Below are positions 53,856 through 63,690 of a stretch of DNA of 64,000 bases, piece by piece. The notes below the pieces were generated by a model. The model did no database searches, was not told the DNA's origin, and saw only the letters and a program-made list of their open reading frames with translations. Made by a program: the position numbers and the translations under genes. Position 1 is the stretch's first letter. Each line of letters begins with the position of its first letter. This DNA comes from Moringa oleifera (taxonomy: Eukaryota > Streptophyta > Magnoliopsida > Brassicales > Moringaceae): positions 4,194,501 through 4,258,500 of the forward strand of contig JAJFZO010000896.1 of the NCBI GenBank assembly GCA_021397835.1. Direction: 5' to 3'.

Positions 53856-56592
53856 CAACCGCCGTCATTATCGTAGTGATGGCCTAATGACGATCATTGA
53901 TGATGGTAGAAGCGATTGTAAGTATTAAAAGATCCCAATAATGGCCTAATAGTAGTTGTTAGCATTGGGAGAGCCCAATGACTCTGGTGGGGATGTCATA
54001 GGTGTTGGCAAATGCTCGTGCCAGGTTTTGAGGAACTAAGCAATTGCCTAGCTTTTGCTACTGGGCAATCACTAGTGTTGGTTGATGTCAAGCGTGCATT
54101 AGGGGAATCGAGGGACTTCCTAGCAATTGTTGTGAGGTAGTTGGTCTTATCGGTAGATGCCAATGCCACCAATGGGGGAGTCTAGTGATGACCCCATGAC
54201 ACTTGCTCCTACTAGGAAAGTGTAACGATAACTATTGGTAAGGGCTAATGTCAGCACTAAGGGAGCTCAATGATAATGACCCAATGATGGCTTAGCGAAC
54301 ATTAACAAACACCAACGCCTGCATTGAAAGAGCCTTAAAATCGCTTAATTATTACTGTGAAGCAATTACTAGTGTCGGTGGGTGCTAGTGCTAGCATCAA
54401 AGGAGCCTAGCGACGTCCCTATGATAGTTGCTAACATTAGAAGTGCCTGATGACTATTGTTCAGGAGTGGCTGGCATTGTTTAAGGCTAACACAGCACTA
54501 CGAGAGCTTAACGATGACCTAGCAGTAATCACTTATGTTGGTAAACATCTACGTTGGATTCCCCCAACTATGACTCAGCGACAGTCACTATTGCACATAG
54601 AGAGTCCAATGACAGTGCATTAACAATCGTTGGCATAAGAAAGGCACAAAGACCGATCAGAGAAGTCCCTCATGCTGGCCGATGTCGACGCCAACATAAG
54701 GGGAACCTAGGTGCTGCCTAGCTATCATTGCAGCACAGTTACTGGTGTTAGTAGACGTTAGTGCTAGTACTAAAGGAGTCCAGTAATAACTTCATGATGG
54801 TCGTTGGCATTGGGATAGTCGAATGACTACTGCTGACCAGTCACTAGCGTTAAGGGAACTTTACAATGATCCAACGATAATCACTAGCATTGGTAGGCAT
54901 TGGTGTTATGTTCCTCCAACTGTGGCCTAACGAGTGTTGGAGGCATAAGTAAGTGGGAGGGTAAGAACTAGAGGAGCTCAACAACTACTACAAGGTAGTG
55001 CCTCATGTTTGCATATGCTCGTGCTAACTTTTGGGAAACCTAACGACTACTTAGCTATAATAGTAAGGCACTTGCTTGTTTTAGCAGATGAAATTTTGAA
55101 CACATGAGAACCCAGGGATTGCTAAGCTATTAGTCGGGGTAGTTGCTGGTGTTAGTAAATGCAAGCACCAATATAAAGGAAGTCTTGTAATGACCCTATG
55201 ATAATCACTGGCATCGAGAAAGCCTTATGATTATTGCTAGGTAGTCACAGACACAGGCAAAGGCTAACACCAGCACTAGGGAGCTTAGCGATAATCCAGC
55301 AATAGTTACTAATGTTGGCAGACATCTACGTTAGGTTCTTCCAGCAATGGCCATGTGACAATCATTTATGCAGGTAGACACGAGGCAAAAGTACTAGATG
55401 GGTACAACGATGGCCTAGCAGTAATGGTTAGCATTAAAAGAGCCCAATAACGATAACAAAGAAATTGTTGATGCTAGCATATGCTCATGCCAGCTTTGAA
55501 GGAACCTTACGATTGTGCAGCTACTACTAAAGGGTAGTTATCGATGTTTGCAAACATTGGTGTTAGTATTAAAAGAACCCAGGCAATGCGCAATAATTAT
55601 TATGGGGTTGTTGGTGTTGATAGACAATCGCGCTAACCCTAGGGGAGCCCTGCGATAACCCCATAACTATTTTTGGCATTGTGAGAGCTCAATAACTACT
55701 ATTAGGTAGTTGCTGGCACTAGTAGAGGCCAACAACTGCTGTTAGCAGTAGTTGCTGATGTTGGAAGGGATCAGCACTAGGTTGCCCCTGGGATGGCCTA
55801 ATGGTAATCGCTAGCGCAAGTAAATGTGAGGACAAGCACTGAATGAGCCTAACATTAGCCTAGCTATAGTAGTTGGCATTGGAAGAGCGCAAAGACTAGT
55901 GCAGGGAAGTGCCTAGTGTAGGATGATGTTGGCGCCAGCTTTGGGAAAACTCAATAACTACTCAGTTCCTTTTACGATGCAGTTGGTGGTGTTAGTAGAT
56001 GCTACAGCTAACACTAGGGGAATGTAACGACGAACCTGTGGTAGTCGATGGCATTGGGAATGCCTAACTACTATGGCAAGGTAGTCGTTGACGTTGGTAG
56101 ATGTGAGAGTCAACATTAAGGGCACTTAGGGATGACCCAACGACTATCACTCGTGCTGGCAAACGTGACTGCAAGCACTAAAAAAGCTCAATGATGGCCT
56201 AACTATAGTAAAAAACATAAGAAGAGCCCAACGATTACTACTTCGTAATCGCTGGTGCTGACAAACGCTTATGCCAACTTTGGGGCAACCCAAAATCTAC
56301 CAAGCTACTACTGCAGGGTAATTGCTCATTTTGGTAGACGCCAGTCCTAGCACTAAGGGATCCAAGGGGTAGCCCAGCTTTTGCAATGGGGTAATTGTCG
56401 GTATCGATGGTCATTAACGATAGCATCGAGGTAGCCTAGCGACTACCGTATGATAATCGCTAGTGTTGGGAGAGCCCATTGACTACAGTTGGGTAATCAT
56501 AGACGTTGGTAGATACAGGTGCCAATACTAGAGAGCTTAGCGACAACCCAATGGCAGTGCTAAGTTACCCTTACCATGGCATAAGTAAACGT
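53856..56592 (+). repeat. Super-unit S, copy 3b, ending at the A-to-B junction
   Basis: The b copy paired with 3a. The 'gagcctt' marker is at 54330, 2208 bp after that of 3a. About 100-200 bp just before that marker is missing compared with copy 2b. It lacks the same module as the other b copies (near 54970) and has 'gaggcaaaag' at 55382. It joins family B at 56593-56597. Confidence -1.
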
Positions 56593-57321
56593 GATGGCTC
56601 GCATGGGGCTCTCATGGCTTAGCTGGCACCCGTGCTGTGGCCGCACGATGGGCCTTCCAACCATGCGATGCGTGCTAAGGGTAATTATGGCTTACCTCCT
56701 ATACTGATGGTCCGTGAAATGTGGCACCATTCGCTCACTCACTAGGAAGTCTATCGAGTGATAGTACCGAAGGTTTAGCTTGCGTGAAGTGCCCATGACC
56801 TAGTTGTCACGCTTATTACGGCCATAAATTGGGCCTTCCACTTATATCGTACCTGTAAGGGGTAGCTGCGACTTGCCTCCCATACTCATGTTTTATGCAA
56901 CGTGACTCCTTTGGTAGGCTCGTTGGGCAGTCTTTCGGCGGACAATGATGAGGGTCTAGCTCACGTGGGATGCCTATAGCTTGGCTGGTGTGCCTTCTAC
57001 GATCGAACACTAGGCCTTCCACCTATGTCACATCTACTAAAAGTAGCCATGGCTTACCTTTCATACCTTTGGGATGCTCACTAGGGAGCCTATCGAGTGA
57101 TAGCGACAAAGGTCTTTCTGCGTGGGCCATCCATGGCCTGGTTCGTACGCTTGCTGCTACCACACTCTAGGCCTTTCACCCATGTTGTGCCTACTCAGGG
57201 TAACTATGGCTAGCTCCCGTGGCACGCTCACTAGGTAGTCAATCAAGGGACCATGATGAGGATCTGGCTTAAGTGAGGCACCCATGCCTTGGCTAGCATG
57301 CTAGTTGCAATCACCTGCTGG

Positions 57322-57928
57322 GCCTTTCACCCGTGCACTGCATAGTTATGGCAGCCATGGCTACCTCCTGTGCCCATGGTTCATGCGATGTAGCTCCCTT
57401 AGCATGTGTACTAGGTAAACTCTCTAAGGATAGCAACAAGGATCTTGCTAGTGTGTGGCGCCAATGGTATGGCCAATGCCTATTGTGGTCGCATGTTGGG
57501 CCTTTCACCCATGTGATGCCTCTTTGGGGTATCAATGGCCTTCCATGCCTAAGTCCCATGTGACACGGCTCCCTTACATGCCATCTAATCTATCTATTGA
57601 GGGATAGTGATGAGGATCCCATGCGACATGGCCTTTCACCCGTGCACTGCATAGTTGTGGCAACCGTGGCTACCTCCTGTGCCCATGGTTCATGCGATGC
57701 AGCTCCTTTAGCATGCGTACTAGGAAAACTCTCTAAGGATAACAACAAGGATCTTGCTAGCATGTGGCGCCAATGGTATGGCCAGTGCCTATTATGGTCG
57801 CATGTTGGGCCTTTCACCCATGTGATGCCTCTTTGGGGTATCAATGGCCTTCCATGCCTAAGTCCCATGCGACACGGCTCCCTTAGCATGCCATCTAAGC
57901 TATCTATTGAGGGATAGTGATGAGGATC
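57322..57928 (+). repeat. 309-bp tandem duplication within block B4
   Basis: Copies at 57322-57618 and 57631-57928 start with 'gcctttcacccgtgcactgc' and end with 'gggatagtgatgaggatc', separated by 12 bp. By eye they differ at about 15 positions, nearly all C/T or G/A, plus one single-base indel. The duplicated length is about 1.7 monomers, so the monomer phase is broken. The match is far closer than between ordinary B monomers. Confidence -1.
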
Positions 57929-59840
57929 AAGCACGTGTGGGGTGCCCATTGCCTGGCTGGCACTCCTGCTGTAGCCTTATGCTGGGCCTTTCGCCCATGC
58001 CACCCTTGTTGCGGAAATCATTGCTTGGCTCTCATGCCCATCATTTATGTGATGTGGCCCCCTTGGCACCCACCCTTTTTGGGCAATTTATCGAGGGTTA
58101 ATAAGGAGGATTTAGCTCCCTGGGGTACCTATGGGTTGGCTAATGCCCCTACTATCGAGTGATGACATTGAGAGTCTAGCTCATGTAGGGTGCCATGGGC
58201 CTTCCACTGATGCAATGCCTACCGAGGGTAACCAAACTTACCACCTGTACCTATTGTCCAAGCAGTGCTGCTTTCTTTGCACATTCACTGAGCAGTTTAC
58301 CGAGCAACTGCGATTAGGGTTAAGCTCACATGGGGCACTCATGACGTGGCTAGCACACTTGCTGAGGCCACTCATTGGGCCTTCCGCCCATCACAGGCTT
58401 GTTAGAGATAGTCGTAACTTGCTTCCTGTTTCTATGGTCCCTGCGATGTGGCTTTCTTAAAATGCTTAATTAACAATCTATCAAGGGATAGTGACGAGGG
58501 TTTGGCTCATGTGGGGCTCTGATAGCCTAGCTGGCATTACGGTGGCTTCACCCTAGACATTTCACCCATGTGGTGATTATTGGGGGCACCCATGGCTTGC
58601 CTGTCATGCCCATGGTCCATCAAATGCAGCTCCTTTTGCACACTTGCTAGGCATCCTATTGAGCAAATAATGAAGAGTGTTTAGCTTACATAAGGGCGCC
58701 TACTATGGCTGCACGTTGGGCCTTCCATCCTTGCTTTGCCTCTTAAGGGTAACCATGGCCTATCTCCCATGCCTATGGTCCTTACGACGCGGCTCCCTTG
58801 GCATGCTCAATGGGCAGTCTACTGAGCGATAACGATGAGGGCCTAGCTTGCATGAGGGCGCCTATGGCCTGGCTGGTGGTCCTACTATGGCCACATGTTG
58901 GGCCTTCCATCTTTACTGCACCTCCTCAGGGTAGCCATGGCTTGTATCCCATGCCCACGGTCCCTATGATGTGACTCTTTTTGCTTGCTTGATTAGCAGT
59001 CTATCGAGGGATAACATTAGGGGTTTCACTTACGTGGCCCGCCCATGGCTTATCTCCAATCTCATGGTCTATGCAACGTGGCTCCCTTAGCACACTCACT
59101 GGGTAGTTTATCGAGTGAAAATGACGATGGTTTAACTCGCATGAGGCATGTTAGCGAAGTGGCTCCCTTAGCATGCTCGTTTGGTAGTCTGTGGAGGAAT
59201 GACATGAGGGGTCTTGCTCGCATAGGGTGCCTAAGGCCTGGTTGGCACCTACTGTGGCTGCAAGCTAGGCCTCCTATGATGCCATACTTATTGGGGGCAG
59301 CTTAGCTTGCCACTTGACCCCACTATCTATGGAAATGGCTCCCTTGGCATGCTCATGAAGCAATCTATTAAGGAACAATGACGATGGTCGAGCAAGCGTG
59401 AGGAACCCATGGCTTGGCAAGTGCATCATTTGTAACAAGATGTTAGGCCTTTTTTCCCATGCCATGCTTGTTAAGGCCAGTTGTGGCTTACCTCTCGTGC
59501 CAATGGTCCATGTAATGCGGCTCCTTGACACACTCGCTAAGTAGTTTCTATGGATAGTGATAAGGTTCTAGCTCATGTAGGGCTCCCGTGGCCTAGTTAG
59601 TGCACTTGTTGTGGCTACACATTAGGCCTTTTGCCATGCCATGTGTACTGGGAGCTACCATGGCTTGCTTCTCGTGCCCATAATCCGTGTGATGTGGCTC
59701 CCTTAGCACAATCATTAGCTGTCTATCAAAGGACAGCGATGATGTTCTGACTCGCATGAGACGCCCATGTCCTTGCTGATGCGCCTGCTGCGTCTGCATG
59801 CTAGACCTTTAACACATGTTATGCATATTAGAGGCAACCG

Positions 59841-59878
59841 GGGCTTGTCTCTCGTGCCTGGGCTTGTCTCTCGTGCCT
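59841..59878 (+). repeat. 19-bp exact tandem duplication
   Basis: 'gggcttgtctctcgtgcct' occurs twice in direct succession at 59841 and 59860. This is a recent slippage event inside one B monomer. Confidence -1.
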
Positions 59879-60979
59879 ATGGTCTATGTGACGTAGCTTC
59901 CTTGACACTATGGTAGGGCACTCTATTAAGGGATAACGATGATGGTTTTCCTAGCATGAGGTGCCTATGACCTGGTAGGTGCGATTACTGCGGCCACACA
60001 TAAGGCCTTCTACCCATGCCGTGCTTGTTGGGGACTGTTGTGGCTTGCTTTTTATGACCATGGTTCATTTTTCGTGGCTCTGTTGGCACGCTCTTTGGAT
60101 AATCTATTGAGGGAGAGTGAAGAGGGTTTTGCTCATGTGGGGCATCAATGGCCTTGCAAGCTCGCATGTTGTAGCCACATGTTGGGCCTTTCCCTTATCC
60201 CATGGAGTGGGAGGCGTGATTGTAATGGCCGCATGATGGGCCTTCTACTCATGCTGTGCCTATTAGGGGCTACCATGGCTTGCCTTCCGTAACCATGGTC
60301 CATGAGATGCAGCTCCCTTGCCACGCTCATTGGGCAACCTATTGAGGGACAGCGAGGAGGGTTTTACTTGCAAAAGGCACCCATGGATTAATTAGCTCAA
60401 CTATTGTGAATATAGGCTAGGCTTTTTGCCCATGCCATGCCTATTGAGGGCAGTCATGGCTTGTGTCCCATGTCCACAATCCGTGTTACCAGGCTCCCTT
60501 AGTACGCTCGACCATGGGACGACGTCAAAGGTCTCCCTCGCATGAGGTATTGATGGCCTAGCTGGCATGCCTGCTACGACTGCACGCTGGGTCTTCTACC
60601 AATGCCTTATATGCTGAGAGCTACCGTGGCTTGCCTTATGTGCCCATAGTCCATGCAATAAGGCTCCTTTAGTTGCTCGTTGGGTAATGTATCGAGGGAC
60701 AGCACGAGGGTCTTGCCTACATGGGGTGCCCATGGCTTGCCTACGCCGCTTATTGCAACTGAACGCTGGGCCTTTCACCGATGTTATGCCTACTAGGGCA
60801 TCCCATGGTTTGTCTCTCATGCGCATTGACCGTGCAATACGGCTCCCTTAGTATGTTCGCTGGGTTGTCTATCGAGGGACTACGACAAATGTTTTTCTCA
60901 TATGGAGTGCCCATAGCTTGGCTGACGCATTAGTTACGATTGCATGTTGGGCCTTTCACCCATGTCATACCTGCTGAGG

Positions 60980-62436
60980 GTCGTTACTTGTGTTAATAGA
61001 CACTAGTGCTAGCAGCGGAAGAGCCTAGCAACAATGTATGATCGTTGCTAGAGTTAAAAGTGCCCAACGACCTCTATTGGGCAGTTGTTAGCGCTAGCAG
61101 ACAACTACGCTATGTTACGCAAGAGATGGCCCCAACTGTGGTAAGTGGCATAAGTAGATGCGAGACACTAGAAGAGCCTAACGAAGGCCTAAGAGCAATA
61201 GTTGGTGCCAATAGAGCCCAACGATTATTGCAAGAAAGTCGTTGGTACTGGCAACGCTTATGTCAGCTTCGAGGGAACCCAACGACAACTAAACTACTGC
61301 TAAGATGCAATTGCTGTTATTGACAAACGCCAGCACAAACACTAGGGGAACCCAAAGACTGCCTAGCTATTGTTGTGTGACAGTTGGTGATGTCGATGGA
61401 CAATAGTGCTAACACCAAAGGAACCCAGGAGCCCAATGACGGCCTAATGATAGTTGTGGGCAATTGGAAAGCACCATACCTACTGCTAGCCAATCGTTGA
61501 CACTAGTGGACATCTTCATTGGGTTGCCCTAGTGATAGTCATATAGCAGTCATAGGCATAGGTAGATGAAAAAGCAAGCACTAGAGGGGCCCAACGATGG
61601 CCTAACAGCAGTGGTTAGCATTGAGAAAGCTCAATGACTGCTTGAGGGAAGTAGTTGATGCTGGCAAATACCAGTGTCAGCTTTGAGGGAGGCTACTGAC
61701 TGCCCAACTACTACTTCACGGTAGTAGTTGGTGTTATCAAACGCTAGTGCCAGCATTAGAGGAACCTTGGGATTACTCACTTATTGCTATAGGGCAGTTG
61801 TAGGAGTAAATAGACATTAGTGCTAGCATCAGGGGAGTTTAGTGACGTCCCCATGATAATTGCACGCATTAGGGGAGCCCAATGAATTTTCCTAGGCAAT
61901 CGCTGATAGTGGTACATGCTAGTGCTAGCATTAGGGTAGCACAACAACAGCCACACTTTATAGGAATCATCAACTTCCCTACTATTATTGTGGTCTAGTT
62001 ATCGATGTTAGAAGACGTTGGCACCGTACTAGGGGCACCCAAGGATTGCCTTGTTATTACTATGAGGTGGTTGCTGATGTTGATAGACGCCAATGCTAGA
62101 CACTAGGGCAGCCTAATCATGGCCTAATGATAGTTACAGGTGTTAGGAAAGCCTTCGATTGCTATTGAGCTGTCACTGACATTGGTACACATCTGTGTTA
62201 GGTTGCTCTAACAATTGCTCAATAGCAGTCACTGATGCAAAAAAACCTAGGGGCAAGCACTAAAGCAACCCAACGATGGCCCAACAGTAGCAGTTGGCAT
62301 AGCGCGAGCCCAATGACTACTGCTGAGAAGTCACTTGTGTTAGCAGATGCTCGCGCTAGCTTTGAAGGAACCCAACAACTGCCTAACTACTTTTGCAGTG
62401 TAATTACTGGTGTGGGTTAATATGAGTGCCAGCACC
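60980..62436 (+). repeat. Family A satellite array, segment A5 (right-truncated)
   Basis: About 1.46 kb of family A colinear with 22411-23850 and 34725-36190. The shared variants include the 'ggaatcatcaacttcc' element at 61961, 'gacactagggcagcc' near 62098, and 'tgtgggttaatatgagtg' near 62411. It stops at 'agcacc' where the 58-bp repeat begins; the two sister copies continue as family A from the same place. Confidence -1.
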
Positions 62437-62726
62437 GTGGCAGCCTTAATGACAAACCATGAAGGTCGCCAGGGCTACCTTTGAGGGCAGCAAGGTGGCA
62501 GCCTTAGTGATAGACCATGGAGGTTGCCATGGTTGCCTTCGACCGCAACATGGTGGTAGCCTTGGTGAGTGCCCATGGTGGTCACCATGTCTGCCTTCGA
62601 AGGCACCAAGGTGGCAGCCTTGGTGACTACCCATGGTGGTCGCCATGGCTACTTTCGAGGGCAGCAAGGTGGTAGCCTTGCTAACTGCCAATCGCAGTCG
62701 CCATGGCTGCCTTCGAGGGCTGCAGT
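62437..62726 (+). repeat. Five copies of a 58-bp tandem repeat (family C)
   Basis: Units start at 62437, 62495, 62553, 62611 and 62669, each exactly 58 bp with no indels. The pattern is 'gtggcagccttggtgac', then a 'cccatggtggtcgccatgg' segment, then 'cttcgagggcagcaag'. The last unit loses its end and runs into the next repeat. Units differ from one another mostly by transitions. Minus-strand and plus-strand open frames of about 100 codons here follow from the repeat: 58 is not divisible by three, so each unit is read in a different frame. Confidence -1.
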
Positions 62727-63125
62727 CATCTGTGAGCCTTTGAGAGCCAATGAACGTAGCCATAAGTGGCTCCATATGGTAACCATGGATGCCTTCTCTT
62801 GTGAGCCTTTAGGAGCTGACGCAGGCAACCACTTTTGAGCCTTCGGAAGCTGATGAAGACAGCCACAAGTGGTTGCATGTGGCAGTCATGCATGCATGCT
62901 TTCACCTGCGAGCTGGCTAAGGCAACCGCGGGTGGCTACAGCGAGCTGCGAGCCTTGACGAGCTGACAAAGCAAGCAGCGATGAGTGAATGCAGCTGCGA
63001 GCCTTCTGAAGTTAATGAAGGTAGCAACAAAAGGCTACATGCAGCACCATGCATGCCTTTGCTCGCGAGCTGACGAAGGCAGCCATGGATAGTTGTGATC
63101 AGCTTTAAGCCATCAGGAGCTGATG
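62727..63125 (+). repeat. Degraded ~69-bp tandem repeat (family D)
   Basis: 'gagcc' or 'gagct' starts occur at 62734, 62803, 62837, 62910, 62950, 62999 and 63067. The spacings are 69, 34, 73, 40, 49 and 68 bp, which suggests a unit of about 69 bp with several truncated copies. The full unit reads roughly 'gcgagccttcggaagctga', 'tgaaggcagccacaagtgg', then 'catgcatgcctttgctc'. It resembles no gene and forms the boundary between the satellite array and AT-rich DNA. Confidence -1.
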
Positions 63126-63341
63126 TGGAAGTTCAATCCTCTTAAATAAGACAATAAATAAATATTAACAAAAAATATAAAGATAATGATAAAAAGTACT
63201 AAAAATATTAATTGTAAATACTTATGTGATATTGTCTACATAAATTTGCTATCTGTCTGAAGTCCACATACTTTGTGAGCTAGAAATCCTATTAGGAGCA
63301 AAGCTAGAAAACACTAAAACATGTCCTTTCGAGATACTCAC

Positions 63342-63381
63342 CTCTTCCTCTAGAGTCATCTCGTCTCCCTCCACCTCTCAT
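63342..63381 (-). other. Possible 40-bp exon flanked by AG and GTGAGT (weak)
   Basis: On the minus strand the interval is preceded by AG (63382-63383) and followed by GTGAGT (63336-63341), a strong 5' splice-site match. It would encode an ATG followed by a short Arg/Gly-rich peptide. It lies downstream of the TAG of the other candidate exon on this strand, so the two cannot belong to one simple coding order. Chance is the likeliest explanation. Confidence -1.
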
Positions 63382-63596
63382 CTAATAATGTTAACGAAAT
63401 TTATAAGCTTAAATTAGTTTGATATATTTGTAAAAAATTTGATAGAATCTACCCTGAAAATCGAACTAAAAGCCCCTAAAATACATGATGAAAAGACAAT
63501 ATAACAAATAACCAATTCAACATATGATTCTCAAAATAGATTATATAAGCCAACAGATTAAATAATTCAAACAAAAAATTTTAAAAAATAAAGAAA

Positions 63597-63689
63597 CTAA
63601 TCATTTTCAAGGTCTTCCTCTTTTACTTCATTGTCCTCTTTCTCCACAGAATAACTTTCAAAATCTGGCTCATATAACAGATAAGCAAA
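63597..63689 (-). CDS. Possible terminal exon fragment, acidic tail (weak)
   Basis: On the minus strand an open frame of 30 codons ends with TAG at 63597-63599. Its last 22 residues, starting at Asp-Phe-Glu-Ser-Tyr-Ser, are strongly acidic and lysine-rich, a composition common at the C-termini of nuclear proteins. A splice acceptor could lie at '...gagccag' near 63669. The frame is closed upstream by a TAA, so if it is real it must be a 3' exon whose preceding exons lie beyond the right edge. No family can be named, and chance is quite possible. Confidence -1.
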   Translation of the reverse strand, partial: FAYLLYEPDFESYSVEKEDNEVKEEDLEND

Positions 63690-63690
63690 T

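Larger units (their letters stand above)
34725..56592 (+). repeat. Family A satellite array, segment A4 (longest)
   Basis: About 21.9 kb of uninterrupted family A. A clean unit can be read from 35051 to 35455 (405 bp) as seven modules of about 72, 72, 40, 56, 63, 38 and 63 bp. Units carrying a 'gtttgagg' or 'gtttaagg' variant are frequent between 40.9 and 48.0 kb (near 40948, 41317, 43015, 43839, 46835 and 48005). The right end, 51.48-56.59 kb, is an S dimer. Local recent duplications lie at 34741, 38027 and 46441. No gene-like frame extends past about 120 codons. Confidence -1.
56593..60979 (+). repeat. Family B satellite block B4
   Basis: About 24 monomers of the ~181-bp repeat. Its first monomers follow block B2 closely: the same junction, the same 'gcgatgcgtgctaagg' variant (56665 against 17128), and the same shortened monomer near 57060 ('cctttgggatgctc'). 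It contains a recent 309-bp tandem duplication (57322-57928) and a 19-bp exact duplication (59841-59878). The net length is about 1 kb less than B2 despite that gain, so some monomers are missing. Confidence -1.
63126..63690. other. AT-rich non-repetitive flank
   Basis: After 63125 the composition changes sharply to AT-rich DNA with no visible relation to families A-D. It looks like ordinary plant intergenic or intronic sequence, with runs such as 'ataaataaatatt'. Two weak exon-like signals on the minus strand are listed separately. No tRNA, transposon terminal repeat or promoter could be identified with confidence. Confidence -1.

Noticed and set aside
34725..56592. The whole pattern as an assembly error
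   Set aside because: The copies differ at many positions and share structured private variants at several levels, which collapsed or falsely duplicated assembly would not create. The nearly identical short duplications (46441, 59841) remain possible local artefacts.
57311..57949. Two similar open frames (82 and 119 codons, minus) and their plus-strand mates
   Set aside because: Their similarity comes from the 309-bp DNA duplication. Both strands are open at once, as expected from a stop-poor repeat, and no protein family is recognisable.
1..62436. A CRISPR array
   Set aside because: There are no constant short repeats separated by unique equal-length spacers. The whole unit is repetitive, diverged and variable in length, and no cas-like gene is present.
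62446..62838. Open frames of 109 codons (minus) and 89 codons (plus) over the 58-bp repeat
   Set aside because: The repeat length shifts the frame every unit and differences between units are not codon-like. There is no start context or domain.
63342..63689. A joined minus-strand gene made from both exon-like fragments
   Set aside because: The upstream fragment ends in a stop codon before the second fragment, so they cannot form one reading frame in that order. They are kept only as separate weak signals.
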